Source: CAWHJN01 sp963829705
GTDB lineage: Bacteria; Bacteroidota; Rhodothermia; Rhodothermales; BA12
Assembly: GCA_963829705.1 (NCBI GenBank)
Contig: CAWHJN010000002.1
Coordinates: forward strand, 223,304-287,303
Direction of reading: 5' to 3'
Length of the DNA stretch: 64,000 nucleotides
Below the pieces are notes generated by a model. It was not told where the DNA came from, did no database searches, and saw only the letters and a list, made by a program, of their open reading frames with translations. Positions 59,954 to 64,000 of this stretch are shown here, piece after piece. Position numbers and translations under genes: made by a program. Every line of letters starts with the position of its first letter. Position 1 is the stretch's first letter.

Positions 59954-61369
59954 CTACACCTTCGTCACGTGTACCATGTTGGTGGTGCCTTTCTCTGGCA
60001 GCGGCATCCCGGCGGTGAGCACGACGAGGTTGCCTTCCTGCACGATCCCCTTCTCCCTGAGCATTGAAATCACAAGCTTTACGCCCCCGTCGGTGTCGCG
60101 CTGGAAAGGGATCTTGAACGCCTTTGTTCCCCACACGAGGTTGAGCTGCGGCACCACGCGCGCGAGGTCGGTGAAGGCGTAAAGGGGCACGTCGGGGCGG
60201 TGGCTAGCGATGGAGCGGGCCGTCGTGCCGCTGGAAGTCAGGCAGGCGATGGCCGTCGCGCCGACGCGGCTGGCGAGCGTGCAGGCGGTGACGGAGATGG
60301 AGTCGGTAACCGAAAACAGCGTGTCTTCGGGCAGGCTCGGCGAGAGGTACACGTCGCGGTGGCGCTCGGCTTCTTCGATGATTTCGGCCATCACACGGAC
60401 GACGCGCGCGGGGTGCTTGCCCGCCGCCGTCTCGCCGGAGAGCATCACGGCGTCCGAGCCGTCGAGCACCGCGTTGGCCACGTCGCTGGCCTCGGCGCGC
60501 GTGGGGCGCGGGTTTTCGATCATGCTTTCGAGCATCTGCGTGGCCGTGATGACGGGCCTCGACGCCTGCATACACTTGCGGATGATCTCTTTCTGCACAC
60601 TCGGCACCTGCGCCATCGGCATCTCGATGCCCAGGTCGCCGCGCGCCACCATGATGCCGTCGGCGACCTGCAGGATGGTGTCGATGTTTCGGACGGCCTC
60701 GGGCTTCTCGATTTTGGCGATGACACTCGGCTGCTTGCCCGATTTGCGGATGCGGCGCAGCAGGTCGGCCACGTCGCTCTGGCTCCGCACGAACGAGAGT
60801 GCGATCACGTCCACGTCCTGCTTCAAGCCAAACTCGAGGTCGGCGATGTCCTTCTCGGTGAGCGAAGGCCGCTTGCTCTGGAGGTCGGGCAGGTTGACGC
60901 CTTTTTTCGAGCGCAGCGGCCCGCCCACGACGACTTCCGTGTGGACTTCGTGGCCGTGCACGCCGGTGATGATGAGTTCGAGTGCCCCGTCGTCCATCAG
61001 GATGCGGCGGCCTTTTTCGACCTCGTCGGGCAGGTTGGGGTACGAGATGAAGACTTTCTCGGCGGTGCCGTACGGCATCGGCTCGGTCGTGAGCACGAGC
61101 GGCTGGCCCTCGTGGATGAGCACGGAGCCATCCTGCATCTCGCCGACGCGAATCTTCGGCCCCTGCAGGTCCTGCAGAATCGTCACCGTGCGCCCCTGCT
61201 TTTCGGCCTCCGAGCGGACGGTTTTTACGCGCTCGACGTGCTCGGCGTGCGTGCCGTGCGAAAAGTTGAGACGGGCCACGTCCATCCCTGCGGTGATGAG
61301 GTCGCGGATGGCCTCGGGCGACGAGGACGTAGGGCCGAGGGTGCAGACGATTTTGGTGCGGCGGCGCAT
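59954..61369 (-). CDS. pyk: Pyruvate kinase
   Basis: A 471-residue enzyme started at MRRRTKIVCTLGPTSSSPEA. Motifs are ARLNFSHGTHAEHVERV, LQDLQGPKIRVGEM, the active-site IAKIEKPEAVRNIDTILQ with VARGDLGIEMP, and RPVITATQMLESMIENPRPT. It makes pyruvate and ATP from phosphoenolpyruvate and ADP in the last step of glycolysis. The C-terminal regulatory domain is complete (KGTTNMVHVTKV at the end). An ATG nine codons upstream is less like the family. Confidence 0.96.
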   Translation of the reverse strand: MRRRTKIVCTLGPTSSSPEAIRDLITAGMDVARLNFSHGTHAEHVERVKTVRSEAEKQGRTVTILQDLQGPKIRVGEMQDGSVLIHEGQPLVLTTEPMPYGTAEKVFISYPNLPDEVEKGRRILMDDGALELIITGVHGHEVHTEVVVGGPLRSKKGVNLPDLQSKRPSLTEKDIADLEFGLKQDVDVIALSFVRSQSDVADLLRRIRKSGKQPSVIAKIEKPEAVRNIDTILQVADGIMVARGDLGIEMPMAQVPSVQKEIIRKCMQASRPVITATQMLESMIENPRPTRAEASDVANAVLDGSDAVMLSGETAAGKHPARVVRVMAEIIEEAERHRDVYLSPSLPEDTLFSVTDSISVTACTLASRVGATAIACLTSSGTTARSIASHRPDVPLYAFTDLARVVPQLNLVWGTKAFKIPFQRDTDGGVKLVISMLREKGIVQEGNLVVLTAGMPLPEKGTTNMVHVTKV

Positions 61370-61578
61370 GGTGTAGCGTTCAGGTGAGGGATGCAAGGTA
61401 CGGTTGTTCGCGGGCGGCCGAGCGGCCCCGCTCAGAGCGGATCAACGCGCCATAAACGCATTACCGATGCGTCAAAAGAGCGCCCTGCCCTACTGGTGGT
61501 TTCGACTTTACCGGGATACACTGCCCTTCCAGCCATGCAGTAGACGAGGCATCATTTTTCATCAACCGTCTGAACCCC

Positions 61579-63087
61579 ATGAACCACGCTTCTCTCTCTC
61601 CCGCGCGCTGCGCCGCCTATCTGGCATCGCTGCTGGCGCTGACGCTCGGATCGGTAGCGTACGGGCAACCCACGATCGTGCTCTACCAGAACGACTTCGA
61701 GACGCCCAACCAGCCCATCGTGCGCAACTGCGGCTTCGCGCTCGACTCCACTCCGATCAATACACTCTTCGGAACGCCGCAGGGCACGTTCCAGCAGACC
61801 TTCACCGTCGAAGCTGTGGTGATCAACGACCCCTCGAACACCTATACCGACCCCCTCGGCATCGGAGGCAACTACGCCATCGGGATGCTGTCCGGGGCTC
61901 AGGACGACCGACTGGGGCTCACCTTCGACATGCAGGGGCGGCAGTTTCTCAACGTCGGCCTCGACATCTCGTCCATCGATGTAAGCGGGTGCGGAGGACC
62001 GTTTGGCATCGCCAACCCGACGTACCGCATCACGCTCTATGACAGCCCGGGGGGCGTCAACGCGCTCGGCAGCGGCGCCGTCCTCGCCGACACCATGATC
62101 ACCGGCATCCAGGGCCCTGACCAGTGGACGTTCAACTGGACGAACCACGTGGTCGCGCTCGACGGCTCGGGTGCGACCGACGGCTCGGTGCGGATCGAGT
62201 GGGATCTGCTGCAGAGCGGCTACGCGGCCTTCGACAACCTCGCCATCGCGGCCTCGAACCGGCCGGGCGACGTGGGCAACACCTGCTCAGACCCGGCTAC
62301 CCAGCCCAGCTATGCGGGTGGCTACGTGCTCAACGCTGCCGGTACGCGCGCCTTCGTCGCGGTGGAGGCGCCCGAAGGTGCTACCAGCGTGCGCTTCTAC
62401 AACACGAACAACCTCAACGTCGGTGCACCCGAAACCGACACCGAGAGCATGACGGCCATCGCGGGCGTGACGCGCTCGGGCGACACGTTCTCGTTCACCA
62501 CCGATCCTACAGTGCTCTATTTCCCCATCACCACGGCAGGCGGTGGCACGGGCGTTTCGTTCTTCCTCGAAGTGACCGACACGTGCCCGCGCACCGTCGA
62601 TGTCGATCCGGTTTTCGCGGTCACCGGCGTCCGCGGCGACGGCCTCGGCGGCTTTGCCCTTCTGGACGCCGCGCCGTCTCCGACGGCAGGCCGAGCGACA
62701 CTGCGCTTCTCGCTGGCCGAGGCGTCGGAGGTGACGCTGGCGGTCTACGACGTGTTGGGGCGCGAGGTCGCACGACTGATCGACGGCGCGATGCCCGCTG
62801 GCACCCACGAAGCACCGTTTGACGGCTCGCGCCTGCCTTCCGGCCTGTACGTCTACCGCCTCACCGCAGGCGGACAGTCACTCCAGCGCACGGTCACCAT
62901 CGGTAGCCCCGGTAGTCCGGAGCCACTCCCCGTCTATCCAGACCTCTCTACCGCTATGAACTCTCACACGCAAGAGCCACCTGCACGTGCCCGCAGGACG
63001 TACGAAGCGCCGCGCCTCACGCGGGAAGCCCTTATGCCGCTCGTGACGGCCGGATCGTTCGACCTGTTCATCCCGAATGCTCCGTGA
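61579..63087 (+). CDS. Secreted protein with T9SS type A sorting domain and C-terminal run-on
   Basis: It has a signal peptide (about residues 1-30, ending SVAYGQ), then an extracellular region with YQNDFETPNQPIVRNCGF and GGNYAIGMLSGAQDDRLGLT that looks like a jelly-roll binding domain. A central beta-rich part has PGDVGNTCSDPATQPSYAGG. Residues about 353-440 are a T9SS sorting domain: LLDAAPSPTAGRATLRFSLA, VYDVLGREVARLIDGAMPAG, LPSGLYVYRLTAGGQSLQRT. This domain should end the protein, but the frame runs on for 60 residues through a Pro/Ser linker into MNSHTQEPPARARRTYEAPR. A single-base loss near 62905 would explain the missing stop, because TAG is present there in another frame. The function of the extracellular part is unknown. 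Confidence 0.75.
   Translation: MNHASLSPARCAAYLASLLALTLGSVAYGQPTIVLYQNDFETPNQPIVRNCGFALDSTPINTLFGTPQGTFQQTFTVEAVVINDPSNTYTDPLGIGGNYAIGMLSGAQDDRLGLTFDMQGRQFLNVGLDISSIDVSGCGGPFGIANPTYRITLYDSPGGVNALGSGAVLADTMITGIQGPDQWTFNWTNHVVALDGSGATDGSVRIEWDLLQSGYAAFDNLAIAASNRPGDVGNTCSDPATQPSYAGGYVLNAAGTRAFVAVEAPEGATSVRFYNTNNLNVGAPETDTESMTAIAGVTRSGDTFSFTTDPTVLYFPITTAGGGTGVSFFLEVTDTCPRTVDVDPVFAVTGVRGDGLGGFALLDAAPSPTAGRATLRFSLAEASEVTLAVYDVLGREVARLIDGAMPAGTHEAPFDGSRLPSGLYVYRLTAGGQSLQRTVTIGSPGSPEPLPVYPDLSTAMNSHTQEPPARARRTYEAPRLTREALMPLVTAGSFDLFIPNAP
62956..63087 (+). CDS. Possible 43-residue RiPP-precursor-like peptide
   Basis: An ATG within the run-on of the preceding frame starts a 43-residue peptide: MNSHTQEPPARARRTYEAPR, then LTREALMPLVTAGSFDLFIP and NAP. 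The part YEAPRLTREALMPLVT fits the lasso-peptide leader pattern YxxPxLxxxGxxxxxT at Y, P, L and T, with Ala for Gly. The pyrimidine-rich leader CCAGACCTCTCTACCGCT before the ATG is like those before 12870 and 14136. The putative core after T-A, GSFDLFIPNAP, has Asp at position 4 and none at 7-9, so a standard lasso ring is not predicted. No maturation genes are in the window. It could instead be just the end of the upstream protein. Confidence 0.35.
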   Translation: MNSHTQEPPARARRTYEAPRLTREALMPLVTAGSFDLFIPNAP

Positions 63088-63110
63088 GCCTGAGCAACCG
63101 TAAGCAACGC

Positions 63111-63153
63111 GCCGGGCCTTCGTCTTCTGTACGGAGGCCCGGCGTTCGTTTTT
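63111..63153. terminator. Terminator between the T9SS protein/peptide and pyrB
   Basis: GCCGGGCCT (63111-63119) pairs with AGGCCCGGC (63135-63143), followed by GTTCGTTTTT. It serves the plus-strand gene and, as its T-rich side abuts the pyrB stop, may work both ways. Confidence 0.75.
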
Positions 63154-64000
63154 ACGCCTCGGGGGCCATGCCGCCCGCGAGCAGGTAGAGCACGGCCATC
63201 CGCACGGCGACGCCGTTGGTGACCTGATCCAGAATCACGGCCTGCGGGCTGTCGGCGACTTCGGCGGCCAGTTCCACGCCCCGGTTGATGGGACCGGGGT
63301 GCATGATTTTGAGGTCGGGGTAGTTTTCGAGGTGCCGCGCCTGAATGCCGAACCGCTCGTGGTACTCGCGCAGGCTCGGAAAAAGGCCCGCGCCCTGCCG
63401 TTCGAGTTGGAGGCGCAGCGCCATCGCCACGTCGCAGCCTTCGAGCGCCGCGTCGAGACTGTGCGTCACCGCGACGCCCATCTCCTCGATGCCACGCGGA
63501 ATCATCGTCGGCGGGCCGCAGACGGTGACGTGCGCGCCGAGGGCCTTCAGGCCGTAGATGTTGGAGCGCGCCACCCGGCTGTGCGTGATGTCGCCGATGA
63601 TGGAGACGCGCAGGCCATCGAACGTCGGGGCGAACTGCCGCATCGTGAGCAGATCCAGCAGCGCCTGCGTGGGGTGCTCGTGGAGCCCATCGCCCGCGTT
63701 GATGATGACGGCGTCGATGCACGTGGTGAGGTAGTGCGCCGCGCCCGCGTGGCTGTGCCGGACGACCGCCACGTCCACTTTCATCGCTTCGAGGTTGCGG
63801 GCGGTGTCCTTGAGCGTCTCCCCCTTCGACACCGACGAGCCGCTGGCAGAGAAGTTGACGGTATCCGCCGAGAGCCGCTTTTCGGCGAGCTCGAACGAAA
63901 TGCGGGTGCGCGTCGAGTTCTCGAAAAAGAGGTTGACGACCGTCACGCCGCGCAGCGTGGGCACTTTCTTGATGGGGCGGTCGAGCACGTCCCGGAATTC
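63152..64000 (-). CDS. pyrB: Aspartate carbamoyltransferase catalytic subunit, partial
   Basis: The visible 282 residues contain the carbamoyl-phosphate site FFENSTRTRISFELAEKRL, KGETLKDTARNLEAM, the aspartate-side HPTQALLDLLTM, GDITHSRVARSNIYGLKALG and LKIMHPGPINRGVEL. The enzyme joins carbamoyl phosphate and aspartate in pyrimidine synthesis. The start is beyond the window, with roughly 25 residues missing. The sequence ends normally (LYLLAGGMAPEA). No pyrI or pyrR is visible. Confidence 0.95.
   Translation of the reverse strand, partial: EFRDVLDRPIKKVPTLRGVTVVNLFFENSTRTRISFELAEKRLSADTVNFSASGSSVSKGETLKDTARNLEAMKVDVAVVRHSHAGAAHYLTTCIDAVIINAGDGLHEHPTQALLDLLTMRQFAPTFDGLRVSIIGDITHSRVARSNIYGLKALGAHVTVCGPPTMIPRGIEEMGVAVTHSLDAALEGCDVAMALRLQLERQGAGLFPSLREYHERFGIQARHLENYPDLKIMHPGPINRGVELAAEVADSPQAVILDQVTNGVAVRMAVLYLLAGGMAPEA

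Noticed and set aside
63040..63087. A standard lasso peptide core
   Set aside because: With Gly as residue 1 the needed Asp or Glu at position 7, 8 or 9 is absent, so only the leader-like part is claimed.

Overview
The window is 64 kb of GC-rich chromosomal DNA from a member of the Bacteroidota/Rhodothermota radiation, most likely the Rhodothermia; the genus cannot be told from the sequence. The grounds are type IX secretion (T9SS) C-terminal sorting domains on two secreted proteins, a PorW/SprE-like TPR lipoprotein, a BtuB plus beta-propeller lipoprotein pair behind a cobalamin riboswitch, a DUF5916 outer-membrane protein, a cysteine-free L36, and a complete str-S10-spc-alpha gene cluster. 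No rRNA, tRNA, CRISPR array, prophage or transposase was found.

Region 1 (1-9200) holds household and envelope genes: a peptidoglycan amidase cut by the window edge, a secreted P1/DmpA peptidase, a class-A-beta-lactamase-fold hydrolase, a DUF2231-Rieske protein, a formate/nitrite-type channel, a biotin carboxylase, and a tight MgtC - LOG - glycosyltransferase operon. Region 2 (about 8480-15540) is dense in apparent single-base indels. A glycosyltransferase, an FN3-like secreted protein, a lipoprotein and a PQQ-type sugar dehydrogenase with a T9SS domain are all broken but still readable across frames, which looks more like poor sequence than natural decay. An isolated but intact malG sits inside it.

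Region 3 (15.5-26.9 kb) carries a GroES-like protein, a MarR regulator with a probable operator, a PhoR/PhoB-type two-component pair, a DUF5916 protein, a BlaI/M56 antirepressor pair with probable operators (one also in front of the DUF5916 gene), tspO, hisI, a SleB-type hydrolase and yidD. Region 4 (26.9-33.8 kb) starts with a cobalamin riboswitch and terminator controlling a btuB-like receptor, a BtuG-like beta-propeller lipoprotein and a BFD-like ferredoxin, followed by a cation/proton antiporter and an O-antigen-ligase-family protein.

Region 5 (33.8-54.4 kb, all minus) is the translation cluster rpsL-rpsG-fusA-tuf-S10-spc-secY-map-rpmJ-rpsM-rpsK-rpsD-rpoA-rplQ. It lacks infA, has strong hairpins just before rpsL and rpsJ, and has unusual purine/pyrimidine-arm inverted repeats in several of its spacers. 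Region 6 (54.5-64 kb) has ftsH, the PorW/SprE-like lipoprotein, pyk, a T9SS-sorted secreted protein whose frame runs on into a possible 43-residue RiPP-precursor-like peptide, and a partial pyrB.

The most novel items are that leader-like peptide (62956-63087), the BlaI-type operator set linking an M56/DUF4097 fusion to a DUF5916 protein, the riboswitch-BtuB-BtuG-BFD unit, and the ribosomal spacer repeats.
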